In this document: positions 43,381-53,406 of the stretch, piece by piece
Layout of the letters: every line of letters starts with the position of its first letter
How positions within the stretch are numbered: the stretch's first letter is position 1
NCBI GenBank assembly: GCA_964465945.1
Contig: CAYXMM010000008.1
Coordinates: forward strand, 1 to 64,000
Length of the DNA stretch: 64,000 nt
Origin: JAJRPT01 sp964465945
GTDB lineage: Bacteria > Bacteroidota > Ignavibacteria > Kapaibacteriales > UBA2268
Direction of reading: 5' to 3'
The notes under the pieces: generated by a model
The model's input: the letters and a program-made list of their open reading frames with translations, nothing else
Databases searched by the model: none
Told to the model about the DNA's origin: nothing
Position numbers and translations under genes: made by a program

Positions 43381-43893
43381 ATGGAAAATATTAAAGTTAA
43401 AGTTGATAATAATGAATTTAAAACTTCGATTAACCCAAGTGTTTTAGATGAAGTATGTTACAATGGCGAAAGGTATAAAGTTGAAGTTTTAAAAACATAC
43501 CCAAATAATGTTTATACAATTTTAGTTAATAATAAAGTATTGCTGGTGCAATATGAAGAGAATTCAAAGGGTGTGAAAATTATTTATGATAATTTTGAAC
43601 ATAAAGTTGATGTAAAAACTGAAACTAAAGCATTATTAGAAGAATTTATCAAAGATTCTGGATTAAGCAGTACCGATAGAGATATTTTCTCACCAATGCC
43701 TGGTTTGATTGTTAAAATTTTAACGCAAGAAGGAGCAGAAGTAAAACAAGGTGATAAACTCATCATTGTAGAAGCAATGAAAATGGAAAATGCTCTTGCT
43801 TCAACTGTAAGTGGTTTCGTCAAAAAAATTCACGTTAAAGAAGGTGTTCCAGTTGAAAAAGACGCTTTACTTATCGAGATTAGCGACACTTAA
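43381..43893 (+). CDS. Biotin/lipoyl attachment domain protein (biotin carboxyl carrier type)
   Basis: The 170-residue product has an N-terminal part of about 95 residues and a C-terminal biotinyl domain with FSPMPGLIVKI and the modification site EAMKMEN (Lys134). This resembles carrier subunits of propionyl-/methylmalonyl- or oxaloacetate-type carboxylases and decarboxylases. No carboxylase or carboxyltransferase gene is in the window, so the carrier is separate from its enzyme. Co-transcribed with the cystathionine beta-synthase gene. Confidence 0.8.
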   Translation: MENIKVKVDNNEFKTSINPSVLDEVCYNGERYKVEVLKTYPNNVYTILVNNKVLLVQYEENSKGVKIIYDNFEHKVDVKTETKALLEEFIKDSGLSSTDRDIFSPMPGLIVKILTQEGAEVKQGDKLIIVEAMKMENALASTVSGFVKKIHVKEGVPVEKDALLIEISDT

Positions 43894-43912
43894 TCATCTA
43901 AAATTTATTTTT

Positions 43913-45259
43913 CTAATTTTCAAAAAACTTATCAATAGCAAGTGATAATCTTGCTACTTGTATAATTTTTATATTGCTATCTACTTGATTTAAACTTTGG
44001 TCCGGTATAATTGCTCGTTTAAATCCAAGTTTAGCTGCTTCATTTATTCTGATTTCAGGCATAGACACAGGTCGGATTTCACCAGTTAAACCAATTTCGC
44101 CTATTATCACAGTTGATTTTGTTAATGCTCTATTTTCATAAGAACTTATAAGCGAACTTGCTATTGCTAAGTCTGCTCCAGGGTCATTAATTGAAAGCCC
44201 ACCTGTAATATTTAAAAATACGTCATGTTTGAAAAACTTTATATCTAATCTCTTTTCCAAAACTGATAAAATCATTTGAAGCCGTTTTAAGTCTAAGCCA
44301 TTTGCTATTCTTTGAGGCATAGAATAACCAGTAAACGTAACGAGTGATTGAATTTCGGATAAAAACGGGCGAGTTCCTTCTATCGTTGGAGTAATTGCTA
44401 CTCCTGGCTCCAAGTTCTTACTATGAGAAAGGAATATACCCGATGGGTCTTTCACTTCCATTAAGCCAGCCGAAGTCATTTCAAAAATTCCGATTTCATT
44501 AGTTGAACCGAACCTGTTTTTAATTGTTCTAAGTATTCTAAAATTTAACCCGTTATCGCCTTCAAATTGCAAAACTGTATCTACAAGATGTTCTAAGATT
44601 TTAGGACCAGCGATTGCACCATCTTTTGTTATATGTCCGATTAAAAAGACTGTTTTATTATATGTTTTACAGATTTCCATTATTCGCTGGGTGCATTCAC
44701 GAACCTGAACTACTGAGCCAGCAGCCGATGCTATATCTTCGCTATGAATACTTTGAATTGAATCTATTATAAAAATATAATTTTCGGAACTTTTCATTAG
44801 GTAAATAATATCTTCAAGAGAATTTGTTGAAACAATATCCAATTCAAGATTAACATCGCCTAAGCGCTTTGCTCTATTTTTAATTTGAGAAAGAGATTCT
44901 TCACCTGTTATATAAATCGGATTAAACTTTATTAAGTTGGAAGTAATTTGTAACATTAAAGTTGATTTACCAATACCAGGATCGCCACCGATTAAAATCA
45001 AACTCCCAGGAGTTATGCCACCACCAAGAGTTCTATCAAGTTCATTAATTCCTGTTCTATAGCGCTTGCCGATACTATCATCAACCTCTAAAAGTTTCTT
45101 TATATCAATATTTCGCTTACCTTTTGATGTAGTTTTAGTAATATTGAAAGAAATTTCTTCTAAACTATCCCATTCATTACAATTAAAACACTTCCCCTGC
45201 CACTTGCTTGAAGTAGCACCACAATTTTTACATTTGAATAATGATTTTTCTTTTTTCAA
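43913..45259 (-). CDS. radA: DNA repair protein RadA
   Basis: The 448-residue product has the N-terminal zinc finger (Cys10, 13, 24, 27), a RecA-like core with Walker A GGDPGIGKST, the RadA-specific KNRFGST motif, and a C-terminal Lon-like domain. RadA promotes branch migration in recombination. It is convergent with the biotin carrier gene, 19 bp away. Confidence 0.92.
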   Translation of the reverse strand: MKKEKSLFKCKNCGATSSKWQGKCFNCNEWDSLEEISFNITKTTSKGKRNIDIKKLLEVDDSIGKRYRTGINELDRTLGGGITPGSLILIGGDPGIGKSTLMLQITSNLIKFNPIYITGEESLSQIKNRAKRLGDVNLELDIVSTNSLEDIIYLMKSSENYIFIIDSIQSIHSEDIASAAGSVVQVRECTQRIMEICKTYNKTVFLIGHITKDGAIAGPKILEHLVDTVLQFEGDNGLNFRILRTIKNRFGSTNEIGIFEMTSAGLMEVKDPSGIFLSHSKNLEPGVAITPTIEGTRPFLSEIQSLVTFTGYSMPQRIANGLDLKRLQMILSVLEKRLDIKFFKHDVFLNITGGLSINDPGADLAIASSLISSYENRALTKSTVIIGEIGLTGEIRPVSMPEIRINEAAKLGFKRAIIPDQSLNQVDSNIKIIQVARLSLAIDKFFEN

Positions 45260-45286
45260 TTTATAACTTCATTAAATTTAATAAGC

Positions 45287-45294
45287 CAAAATTA
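45287..45294 (-). promoter_or_regulatory. Putative -7 element TAATTTTG for radA
   Basis: The plus-strand CAAAATTA reads TAATTTTG on the minus strand, 27 bp before the radA ATG. Confidence 0.35.
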
Positions 45295-45379
45295 ACGTAT
45301 TTTTTTGCTGTTAAAAAATTTATTTCAAAATTAAGATTGCCGTCATTTTAAGCGAATATGAATAATCTCAAAAAAAATT

Positions 45380-45470
45380 CCCCTCTATCAGAGGGGTGTC
45401 GGCGCAGCCGACGGGGTGTTTTTCTTCGGTTACTGAGCCAGTCGAAGTACCGACGGGGTGTGTTGTATTA
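45380..45470. repeat. Dispersed palindromic repeat cluster, element 1
   Basis: Within the 526-bp gap between radA and mod, two GC-rich inverted repeats stand out: CCCCTCTATCAGAGGGG (45380-45396) and GTCGGCGCAGCCGAC (45398-45412). They are followed by TGAGCCAGTCGAAGTACCGA. The word TGAGC-N2-AGTCGAA recurs at about 63120, so this is probably a dispersed non-coding repeat family. GC content is far above the surroundings. Confidence 0.6.
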
Positions 45471-45525
45471 CAAATACTTTGTAGAATTATAACATTAATA
45501 GAAAAAACGAGCAAAATCTTCAAGT

Positions 45526-45554
45526 CCCTCCCTTCGGGAAGGATTTAGGAAGGG
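45526..45554. repeat. GC-rich direct/inverted repeat, element 2
   Basis: CCTTC-GG-GAAGG hairpin plus a second AGGAAGGG copy, in the same gap. The rest of 45260-45785 is AT-rich and shows no gene. Confidence 0.45.
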
Positions 45555-45785
45555 TTGAATTTCTTGCAGACGAAAACGACAAAAATTTTACACAAATCGT
45601 GTAACTATCTAAAATATAAAATAATTACACGCTTTCAAAAAAAACCAAAAATACCCCGAATCTGCAAAAATCTTACAATAACACAACAAAAATTCAAATC
45701 ATACAAATAAATTTAAAACAATTGAATTGCAGAAATACTTCAAAATCCTTATTTTGCTTATATGAAAATGTAAAAATGAAAAAAT

Positions 45786-47468
45786 ATGAAAATATTCCAG
45801 ATAATTGAAAACCAACTAAAAAAAGAACCTAACTATTTTACTGACGAAGGTAAACTTAAAAAATGGGTCGTTATTAATAAAGCTCAAAACTTCGATGAAG
45901 ATTTAATCGGCTTACTACTTGACAATGAAGAAACAAAAAAATTATTATTCAAAGAAATTAAAGGTGCTTTGGTATTCAATCAATCTTATTTTATAGAATT
46001 TCTCGAACAAAAAAATTATTTAAATGATAGTTATACCAAATTCAAAAATAAAGTTGGATTAACTATTGACGGAAAATACTTAAACCAAAGGAACGAAGTA
46101 GCACTTGTCTGGCCCTATAAAGATTGCGTTCTGGAAGGAGGACAAACTAAAGAAGAACACAAAAGAGATGAAATATTCTTTAATGAAATTCTTGCTCAAG
46201 ATGAAATCACTCAACTTCTCGAACCCAAAGTATTAACAAATGCAAAAGTTTATGATAAAGATGGCGAACAAAAATTTACAAAATTCAATCGTGATGAAAA
46301 CGGAACTATTAAAGATAATCTAATAATAAAAGGTAATAACTTACTTGCTCTTCATTCACTAAAAAAAGAATTTGAAGGAAAAGTAAAACTAATATACATA
46401 GATCCTCCTTATAATACTGGAAATGATACATTTACTTATAATGATAGTTTTAACCAGTCAAGCTGGTTGACTTTTATGAAAAATAGATTAGAAATTGCAA
46501 AAAACCTATTAGCTAGTGATGGATCAATCTATGTTCAATTAGACTTTCATCAAGTTCATTATTTAAAAATATTAATGGATCATGTTTTTGGTATTAATAA
46601 TTTTCAACGTGAAATTATTTGGAGAATAGGTTGGCTATCTGGGTATAAAACAAAAGATAATAATTGGATAAGAAATCATGATAGTATTCTCTTTTATTCT
46701 AAAGATGAAAAGAAATTAAAATTTATTAAAAATTATATTCAAAAAAATGAATTTAAAAAAATTTCAAATAGTGAAGCTGAAAGATATCCAATTGAAGACG
46801 TTTGGAATGGTAATGAATATGATGACTTAAATAGTATAGCTATTGTCTCTTTCTCTGGTGAAACAGTTTCAAAAATGCTTGAAAAAGATGATGAAGTAAA
46901 AGGGCAAAAATCAGAAAAATTAATTGAAAGAATAATAAAAGCACATACTGAAAAAGGAGATATTGTTTTAGATTTTTTTGGGGGTACAGGAACAACTGCA
47001 GCAGTATCACATAAATTAGAACGACAATATATAATTATGGAACAGTTAGAAAAACATATGAATATTTGTTTTAGAAGAATAAATAAAGTAATTGAAGGTG
47101 AACAAAGTGGAATATCAAAAAAAATAAACTGGAAAGGTGGCGGCTATTTCACATACTTAGAACTAAAAAAATACAACGAAGAATTTATTGAAAGAATTCA
47201 AGAAGCTAAAGAAACAATAGAATTATTAAATATTTGGGAAGATATGAAATTAAGGTCTTTCTTTAATTATAACATTGACATTAAAAAACAAGATGAACAT
47301 ATTGAAGATTTCAAAAAGTTGGAATTGAAAGAACAAAAACAACATTTATTTGATATTCTTGATAAAAATCAATTATATGTAAATCTTTCTTCACTTGAAG
47401 ATAAAGATATTGCATGTTCAGAAGAAGAAAAACAATTAACAAAAGATTTCTACAAAATTGAAAAATAA
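45786..47468 (+). CDS. mod: Type III restriction-modification system, Mod (N6-adenine methyltransferase) subunit
   Basis: The 560-residue product has the catalytic motif IDPPYNTGND (DPPY 206-209) before the SAM-binding motif LDFFGGTGTTA (about 395-402), the beta-class order of Mod subunits. The segment between them is the target recognition region. It methylates one strand of an asymmetric site and guides Res. The res gene begins 1 bp after its stop. Both are very AT-rich, compatible with lateral transfer. Confidence 0.9.
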   Translation: MKIFQIIENQLKKEPNYFTDEGKLKKWVVINKAQNFDEDLIGLLLDNEETKKLLFKEIKGALVFNQSYFIEFLEQKNYLNDSYTKFKNKVGLTIDGKYLNQRNEVALVWPYKDCVLEGGQTKEEHKRDEIFFNEILAQDEITQLLEPKVLTNAKVYDKDGEQKFTKFNRDENGTIKDNLIIKGNNLLALHSLKKEFEGKVKLIYIDPPYNTGNDTFTYNDSFNQSSWLTFMKNRLEIAKNLLASDGSIYVQLDFHQVHYLKILMDHVFGINNFQREIIWRIGWLSGYKTKDNNWIRNHDSILFYSKDEKKLKFIKNYIQKNEFKKISNSEAERYPIEDVWNGNEYDDLNSIAIVSFSGETVSKMLEKDDEVKGQKSEKLIERIIKAHTEKGDIVLDFFGGTGTTAAVSHKLERQYIIMEQLEKHMNICFRRINKVIEGEQSGISKKINWKGGGYFTYLELKKYNEEFIERIQEAKETIELLNIWEDMKLRSFFNYNIDIKKQDEHIEDFKKLELKEQKQHLFDILDKNQLYVNLSSLEDKDIACSEEEKQLTKDFYKIEK

Positions 47469-47469
47469 A

Positions 47470-50034
47470 ATGAATAATAATTTATTAAATAATTTAGAAC
47501 ATCCTTTAGTTTATGACGCTCTTAATAAAGTTTCATTACCGAATTCTATTGAATCAAATATAAAATTTTCCATTCGTGAATACCAAGAAAACGCATTCAA
47601 AAGATTTATTTATTTTAGTGAAAATAATATAATTAATTCAATCCAACAACCACCCTGGCATTTATTATTTAATATGGCAACTGGTAGCGGAAAAACATTA
47701 ATTATGGCTGGTCTTATGCTATATCTTCACCAAAAAGGATATAGAAATTTTTTATTTTTTGTTCATTCTAAAAACATTATCCAAAAAACTAAAGAAAACT
47801 TTCTAAATAAATCTGCTTCTAAATATTTATTTAAAGAAAAAATAATTATTGATAACAAAGAAATTTTAATCAAAGAGATTAATAATTTTGATGAATCGGA
47901 TAATCAAAATATAAATATTAAATTTACAACAATTCAGCAACTTCATCTTGATTTAACTAAAACAAAAGAAAATAACATAACTTATGAAGACTTACAAAAT
48001 AAAGAAATAATATTACTTGCAGATGAAGCGCATCATCTAAATACTTCTACAAAAAGTGATAAAGAACTTTTCGAATCTTGGGAAAATACTGTAATAAATA
48101 TCCTTAAGCAAAATAGAAAAAACATGCTTTTAGAATTTACTGCCACTCAGGATTTTGATACAAAAGAAATAGCTGAAAAATATGAAAATAAAACATTATA
48201 TAAATATGATTTAGCTTCTTTTAGATTAGATAAATATTCTAAAGAAATAAATCTTTTACGTTCAGAATACGATGATGAATATAGGATACTTCAAGCATTA
48301 GTTTTAAATCAGTATAGACAAGAAATTGCATCAAAATATAATATAAACTTAAAACCAGTTATTCTTTTTAAAGCAAAAAACACAATTACAGAATCAGAAA
48401 ATAATAAAATGTATTTTCATACACTTATTGATAATCTGCAGAAAAGTCAAATTACTAAACTTTGGACAGATTCTACATTAGATATTATTGGGAAAGCAAA
48501 AAACTATTTTATCAATAACAAGATAAGCGATTCGGAGCTAGTTAAAAGATTAAAAGATAACTTTAAAGAGGAAAATACGCTTAGCGCAAATAATGATAAT
48601 GAAGCAGAAGAAAATCAAATTTTATTAAATACACTTGAAGATGAAAACAACCCAATAAGAGCAATTTTCGCTGTCCAAAAACTAAATGAAGGATGGGATG
48701 TATTAAATTTATTCGATATTGTAAGATTATATGAAGGTCAGAATACTGGTGGTAAAAATAAAGGAATTGGTAAAACCACAATTTCGGAAGCTCAACTTAT
48801 TGGACGTGGGGCAAGATATTATCCTTTTCAAATAAATAGCGAACAAGAAAAATATAAAAGAAAATATGATGACTTAGAAAATGAAGATTTAAAAATTCTC
48901 GAAGAATTATATTTTCACACTAAAGAAGATAGCAGGTATATTTCTGAACTTAAAAAAGCCCTTGAGGAAATCGGAATCTATGAAGATGAAGATAATATAA
49001 TAGATAAACAATTAACATTAAAAGATTTATTTAAAAAGACTGATGTTTATAAGTCTGGAAAAATTGCTCTTAATGGTAGAAGAGAAAAAGATTATTCAAG
49101 AATATTTACTTTATCAGATTTAGCAGTAAATTCTAGGAATATTGAATATAAATTACCATCAGGGTTTGGAAAATTATCGTCTGCATTTTTTGAAATGGAA
49201 ATAAAAGAAGAAGAAGAAAGTAAAACTTCGAAAGATTTAAAAGTTTCTGATATCGATTACAATATTAAAAGATATACATTATCAAAAAATCCTTTTTATT
49301 ACTTCGGTAATTTAAAATCTATATTTCCCCATTTGAATTCAATATCAGAGTTTATTAAAAATGAATTAGATAAATTAGAAATTAAACTCATAGGTTCTCA
49401 AATTAGATTTAAAAATTTAACAAGAGATGATAAATTAAATGCTTTTACAAAGTTATTAGAAGATATTGAAAAACAGATAACTTCAAATTTAACAGAATAT
49501 GAATCAACAGAATTTACTAGTAAAAAAATAAATGAAGTATTCAAAGATAAAACACTCAAAATCAGTAATACTGATTATACCAGATTAAATGGTCAAGAAA
49601 CGTTAGTTCTAAACGAAGATTGGTATGCTTATAATGCAAACTATGGCACTTCAGAAGAAAAACAATTCATAGAATTATTTCAAAGAAAATTTCATCATTT
49701 AAAAATGAAATTTGATGATATTTATATATTAAGAAACGAAAGATTTTTCAAAATCTATGATAAAGTAGGTCGTGCCTTCGAGCCAGATTTTGTATTAATT
49801 TGTCGTTCAAGAGATAAGAAAAAAGTAGTCTATCAAGTTTTCATAGAGCCAAAAGGTAGACATTTAATTTTACATGACCAATGGAAACAAGATTTCCTAA
49901 AACAATTAAAAGAAGAAAAAGTTCATTTAGAAATAATAACAGACCATTACATTATTACAGGAGTTGAATTTTATAATTATGATAATGAAAATGAATTTAC
50001 AAATAGTTTAAATGAAGTATTAAATGATAGTTAG
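47470..50034 (+). CDS. res: Type III restriction-modification system, Res (helicase/nuclease) subunit
   Basis: From the ATG at 47470 the product has 854 residues: SF2 helicase motifs with Walker A MATGSGKT (69-76), DEAH in LADEAHHLN (about 184-189), FTATQ, and a C-terminal PD-(D/E)XK nuclease with EPDF (about 771-774) and IEPKG (about 793-797). A TTG four codons upstream is a less likely start. It translocates on DNA and cleaves unmodified sites together with Mod. All key motifs are intact. Confidence 0.9.
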   Translation: MNNNLLNNLEHPLVYDALNKVSLPNSIESNIKFSIREYQENAFKRFIYFSENNIINSIQQPPWHLLFNMATGSGKTLIMAGLMLYLHQKGYRNFLFFVHSKNIIQKTKENFLNKSASKYLFKEKIIIDNKEILIKEINNFDESDNQNINIKFTTIQQLHLDLTKTKENNITYEDLQNKEIILLADEAHHLNTSTKSDKELFESWENTVINILKQNRKNMLLEFTATQDFDTKEIAEKYENKTLYKYDLASFRLDKYSKEINLLRSEYDDEYRILQALVLNQYRQEIASKYNINLKPVILFKAKNTITESENNKMYFHTLIDNLQKSQITKLWTDSTLDIIGKAKNYFINNKISDSELVKRLKDNFKEENTLSANNDNEAEENQILLNTLEDENNPIRAIFAVQKLNEGWDVLNLFDIVRLYEGQNTGGKNKGIGKTTISEAQLIGRGARYYPFQINSEQEKYKRKYDDLENEDLKILEELYFHTKEDSRYISELKKALEEIGIYEDEDNIIDKQLTLKDLFKKTDVYKSGKIALNGRREKDYSRIFTLSDLAVNSRNIEYKLPSGFGKLSSAFFEMEIKEEEESKTSKDLKVSDIDYNIKRYTLSKNPFYYFGNLKSIFPHLNSISEFIKNELDKLEIKLIGSQIRFKNLTRDDKLNAFTKLLEDIEKQITSNLTEYESTEFTSKKINEVFKDKTLKISNTDYTRLNGQETLVLNEDWYAYNANYGTSEEKQFIELFQRKFHHLKMKFDDIYILRNERFFKIYDKVGRAFEPDFVLICRSRDKKKVVYQVFIEPKGRHLILHDQWKQDFLKQLKEEKVHLEIITDHYIITGVEFYNYDNENEFTNSLNEVLNDS

Positions 50035-50077
50035 TCAAAAGTACTTACACTTTAACATATAAAACTATTCTAAAAAC

Positions 50078-50800
50078 CTAATACTTCTCTAAAACTTGAA
50101 TTGATGCAGCAAAGTCTTTTGGGTAGTCGGCAGTAAATTCCAATTCTTGATTAGTAATAGGGTGGATAAATTTTAAAGAATAAGCATGCAAAGAATTTCT
50201 TGCTAATATCGGCTTTTCGTCAGTATGTTTTTTTAAGTTGAATTTCTTTTTGATTGACGAGACTAAAAACTCGGAATTATTGCCATATAGGGCATCGACT
50301 AAAAGTGGCTGTCCTATTGCTGCAAGATGAACTCTGATTTGGTGGTGTCTCCCAGTAACAAGTAAGCACTTTACAAGTGCAGATTTTTTATAGTTCGCAA
50401 TAAGTTTAACCTTTGTAAGAGATGCTTTTCCACGTGCAGAAGGTCTGCTTTTTCCTTTTATCGTAGGGTCGGGCGAAATTGGAATGTCAATTTCAATAGG
50501 TTCTTCCGAGAATTGTCCTTCGACGATTGCGTGGTAAATTTTCTCAATTTCGTGCTTCTCAAAAAGCTGACTTAAATACCTATGAGTATCAGCATCCTTA
50601 GCAAATACCATAATTCCGCTTGTATCTCTATCAAGCCGATGAACAATAAAAATTTCGTTATATTTATCTTTTAAAGATTTGTAAATAGAAGGAAGTTTAT
50701 CGTTCCATCTATCAGGTATTGTGAGTACCATTGGAGCTTTATTGATTACAACTAAATAATCATCTTCATAAATAATCTTATAGTCTTTTTGTTCTTTCAT
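50078..50800 (-). CDS. RluA-family pseudouridine synthase
   Basis: The 240-residue product has the RluA catalytic block HRLDRDTSGIM (Asp57) and TGRHHQIRVHL. There is no S4 domain, so it is a shorter RluA/RluC-type enzyme that modifies a uridine in rRNA or tRNA. The target cannot be told. Its start lies 23 bp inside the folD end, giving an overlapping recJ-folD-synthase operon. Confidence 0.85.
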   Translation of the reverse strand: MKEQKDYKIIYEDDYLVVINKAPMVLTIPDRWNDKLPSIYKSLKDKYNEIFIVHRLDRDTSGIMVFAKDADTHRYLSQLFEKHEIEKIYHAIVEGQFSEEPIEIDIPISPDPTIKGKSRPSARGKASLTKVKLIANYKKSALVKCLLVTGRHHQIRVHLAAIGQPLLVDALYGNNSEFLVSSIKKKFNLKKHTDEKPILARNSLHAYSLKFIHPITNQELEFTADYPKDFAASIQVLEKY

Positions 50801-51662
50801 TTGCTGAGTTAAAAGTATTTTGCATTAACATTGCTATTGTCATTTTCCCAACGCCACCAGGTACTGGGGTTATAGCAGAGCATTTATCAAAAACATCGTC
50901 GTAATCTACATCACCAACGATACGATAACCTTTCTCGTTATCTGCATCAACTCTGTTAATTCCGACGTCAATAATTACTGCACCTTCTTTAATATCTTCT
51001 TTATGAATTAAATGAGGCGAGCCGACAGCAACAATAAGAATATCAGCTTGTTTAGTATAATAAGCAATATCTTTAGTCGCTGAATGGCAAATAGTAACTA
51101 TTGAGTTAGCAAATTCTTTTTTTTGATACATTAAATTAGCAATTGGTTTGCCAACAATATTACTACGACCAAGAACAACGGTATGCTTTCCAGATGTCTC
51201 AATATTATATCTTTTAAGCATTTCAGTAATGCCGTAAGGAGTGCATGGAATATGACCTTTAAGACCTATTACTAATCTACCTACGTTTTGAGGATGAAAC
51301 CCGTCAACATCTTTATCCGGGTTGATTGAAGTAATAACTTTAAGTTCATCGACATGCTTAGGGAGAGGCAATTGAACTAAAATTCCGTCAATATTATTAT
51401 CATTATTCCAAGTGTCAATAATCTGAAGAATTTCATCTTGGCTTGAAGTTTCAGGTATTCTTTTCAGTATAGAATGAAAGCCAAGTTCTTTACAAGTTCT
51501 TTCTTTACTATTAACATAAACAGAAGAAGCAGGGTCTTCGCCAACTTGCAAGACAGCAAGTCCAGGGACCAAATTATATTCTTCAAATAGTTTTTTAGAA
51601 TTTTCTTTTAATTCATTCTTTATATCATTAGATATTTTTACGCCGTCAATAATTAATGTCAT
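50778..51662 (-). CDS. folD: Bifunctional methylene-THF dehydrogenase/cyclohydrolase
   Basis: The 294-residue product has VYVNSKERTCKELG with the catalytic Lys, GILVQLPLPKHV, VLGRSNIVGKP and the C-terminal TPVPGGVGKMTIAMLM. FolD interconverts 5,10-methylene-THF and 10-formyl-THF, feeding purine synthesis (purN here) and linking to the glycine cleavage system (gcvPA). One base separates it from recJ. Confidence 0.93.
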   Translation of the reverse strand: MTLIIDGVKISNDIKNELKENSKKLFEEYNLVPGLAVLQVGEDPASSVYVNSKERTCKELGFHSILKRIPETSSQDEILQIIDTWNNDNNIDGILVQLPLPKHVDELKVITSINPDKDVDGFHPQNVGRLVIGLKGHIPCTPYGITEMLKRYNIETSGKHTVVLGRSNIVGKPIANLMYQKKEFANSIVTICHSATKDIAYYTKQADILIVAVGSPHLIHKEDIKEGAVIIDVGINRVDADNEKGYRIVGDVDYDDVFDKCSAITPVPGGVGKMTIAMLMQNTFNSANERTKRL

Positions 51663-51663
51663 T

Positions 51664-53364
51664 TTAATTTTCCGCTTGTTTAATATCTTTTATATATAAT
51701 TGTGGATAGTTATTTAAGTAATGTGAGTTAATTTCAAGATTATAAATAATATCAAAGGGTTTACCCGATGTAACAATTTTCATTTTATCAGCTAAGCCAT
51801 AAGCAATAGAATCAATCACGAAATTTTGTTGAAAAGCTCTGAATTTTAAATTATTCTGCCCGATTATTTTAACACCATTTGCAGAAGTTACACCTTTCGA
51901 GATAAATAATGGTTTAGCATTTGCAAACCCATGTGGGGCAAATTTAGATAGAGTTTTCAAAAACTTGGGAGATAATTCGTTTAATTTAAGTTCTGCATCT
52001 ATACTTAGTTCAGGAGTAAGCATTTCGTTTGAGATTTCGTTGCGAGCAATATTGTCTATAATTTCTCTAAGTTCATCAATTTTATCTTCGGCAATAGTCA
52101 TACCAGCAGCGTGAATATGTCCTCCATATTCATCTAATAGTTTTGAAGCTGCTCTTAGAGCATTATGAACATCAAATCCATTAGCAGAGCGTGCCGAGCC
52201 CTTACCCATATTATCAATTGATGTTAAAAGGAATGTGGGTAAATTAAATTTATCAACTAATCTTGAAGCAACAATACCAATTACCCCAGCATGCCAGTCT
52301 GGTTTATGCAGAACAAGCACTTTTCGTCCGTCTTTAATTTCTTTTTCTGCCATGGGAATTGCCTCTTCAAAAGTTTGAGCATCAAATACTCTGCGCTTTC
52401 TATTTTCATCTTCAAGTTGTTGAGCAATTTGAAAAGCTCTTGTTTCATCGTCGTTAGTCATCATCTCGACGGAACGCATAGCAGCACCCATTCTACCAGC
52501 AGCATTAATGATTGGTGCAAGAGCATATACTGAATTTAAGGCCGTTATTGTTCCAATATCAAGTTTAGAGCAATGAATAAGCCCACGAAAGCCAGGTCTT
52601 GTGTGCTCATTTATTCTTTTAAGTCCGTAATGAACTAAAATTCTGTTTTCACTGAGAAGTGGCACCATATCAGCAGCAGAAGCTATAGCGACAAAATCTA
52701 AATATTTATATGCTTTTTTGGGAGTACCTAATTTTTTAAACACACCTTGAATGAGTTTAAAGACAACACCGCAAGCAGCTAAATTTTTAAAAGGGTAATT
52801 ACATCCTTCTTGAATTGGGTCAAGTAAGGCATATACTTCAGGAAATTCATCACCTGGTTGATGGTGGTCGCAAACTATAGTGTCTATATTTTTACTATGA
52901 GCGTATTCTAAGGGCTTTACTGCGGTTATGCCGACATCTACTGAAATAAATAAAGAGCAATTTTTTTGTAAGGCAAGATTGACAGACCTAATCGATAAGC
53001 CAAAACCATCGACAAATCGGTCTGGAATAAAGTAATCAACTTTTATTCCGAGTTCGCGTAAAAACAAAACAATCATAGAGGTTGAAGTAGTTCCATCTAC
53101 ATCATAATCCCCATGAACCCAAACTGCTTCTTCATTATCCCTTGCTTTAATGATGCGTTCTACGGCTTTGTCCATATTTAGCATCAAAAACGGGTCATAT
53201 AAGTCGTCTAAATTCGGATGGAAAAATGTCTCCGCATCTTCTTTAGTCGTAATTCCCCTGTTGCAAAGAACTTTTGCAAGTGTTTGAGATATTTTTAATT
53301 CCTTAGATAGATTCTCTGTTGTTTGTTCATCGCAATGTTCATTGAATTTCCAACGATAATTCAA
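51664..53364 (-). CDS. recJ: Single-stranded-DNA-specific exonuclease RecJ
   Basis: The 566-residue product has the DHH-family motifs DYDVDGTTSTS, FISVDVGI, VCDHHQPG (DHH) and NAAGRMGAA, the DHHA1 motif GGHIHAAGM and a C-terminal OB-like domain. RecJ is a 5'-3' exonuclease in recombination and mismatch repair. It is first in a three-gene operon. Full length. Confidence 0.92.
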   Translation of the reverse strand: MNYRWKFNEHCDEQTTENLSKELKISQTLAKVLCNRGITTKEDAETFFHPNLDDLYDPFLMLNMDKAVERIIKARDNEEAVWVHGDYDVDGTTSTSMIVLFLRELGIKVDYFIPDRFVDGFGLSIRSVNLALQKNCSLFISVDVGITAVKPLEYAHSKNIDTIVCDHHQPGDEFPEVYALLDPIQEGCNYPFKNLAACGVVFKLIQGVFKKLGTPKKAYKYLDFVAIASAADMVPLLSENRILVHYGLKRINEHTRPGFRGLIHCSKLDIGTITALNSVYALAPIINAAGRMGAAMRSVEMMTNDDETRAFQIAQQLEDENRKRRVFDAQTFEEAIPMAEKEIKDGRKVLVLHKPDWHAGVIGIVASRLVDKFNLPTFLLTSIDNMGKGSARSANGFDVHNALRAASKLLDEYGGHIHAAGMTIAEDKIDELREIIDNIARNEISNEMLTPELSIDAELKLNELSPKFLKTLSKFAPHGFANAKPLFISKGVTSANGVKIIGQNNLKFRAFQQNFVIDSIAYGLADKMKIVTSGKPFDIIYNLEINSHYLNNYPQLYIKDIKQAEN

Positions 53365-53398
53365 AATAAATTATATGCCTTATTAATTATATTTTGCA

Positions 53399-53406
53399 CA
53401 AAACTA
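53399..53406 (-). promoter_or_regulatory. Putative -7 element TAGTTTTG for recJ
   Basis: The plus-strand CAAAACTA reads TAGTTTTG on the minus strand, 35 bp before the recJ ATG. A second match, CAAATTTA, lies at 53439-53446. The rest of the 281-bp gap to the first Hsp20 gene is AT-rich; I saw no CIRCE or other heat-shock operator. Confidence 0.3.

Noticed and set aside
45380..45560. CRISPR array
   Set aside because: The repeated words are palindromic and different from each other, with no regular spacers and no cas genes.
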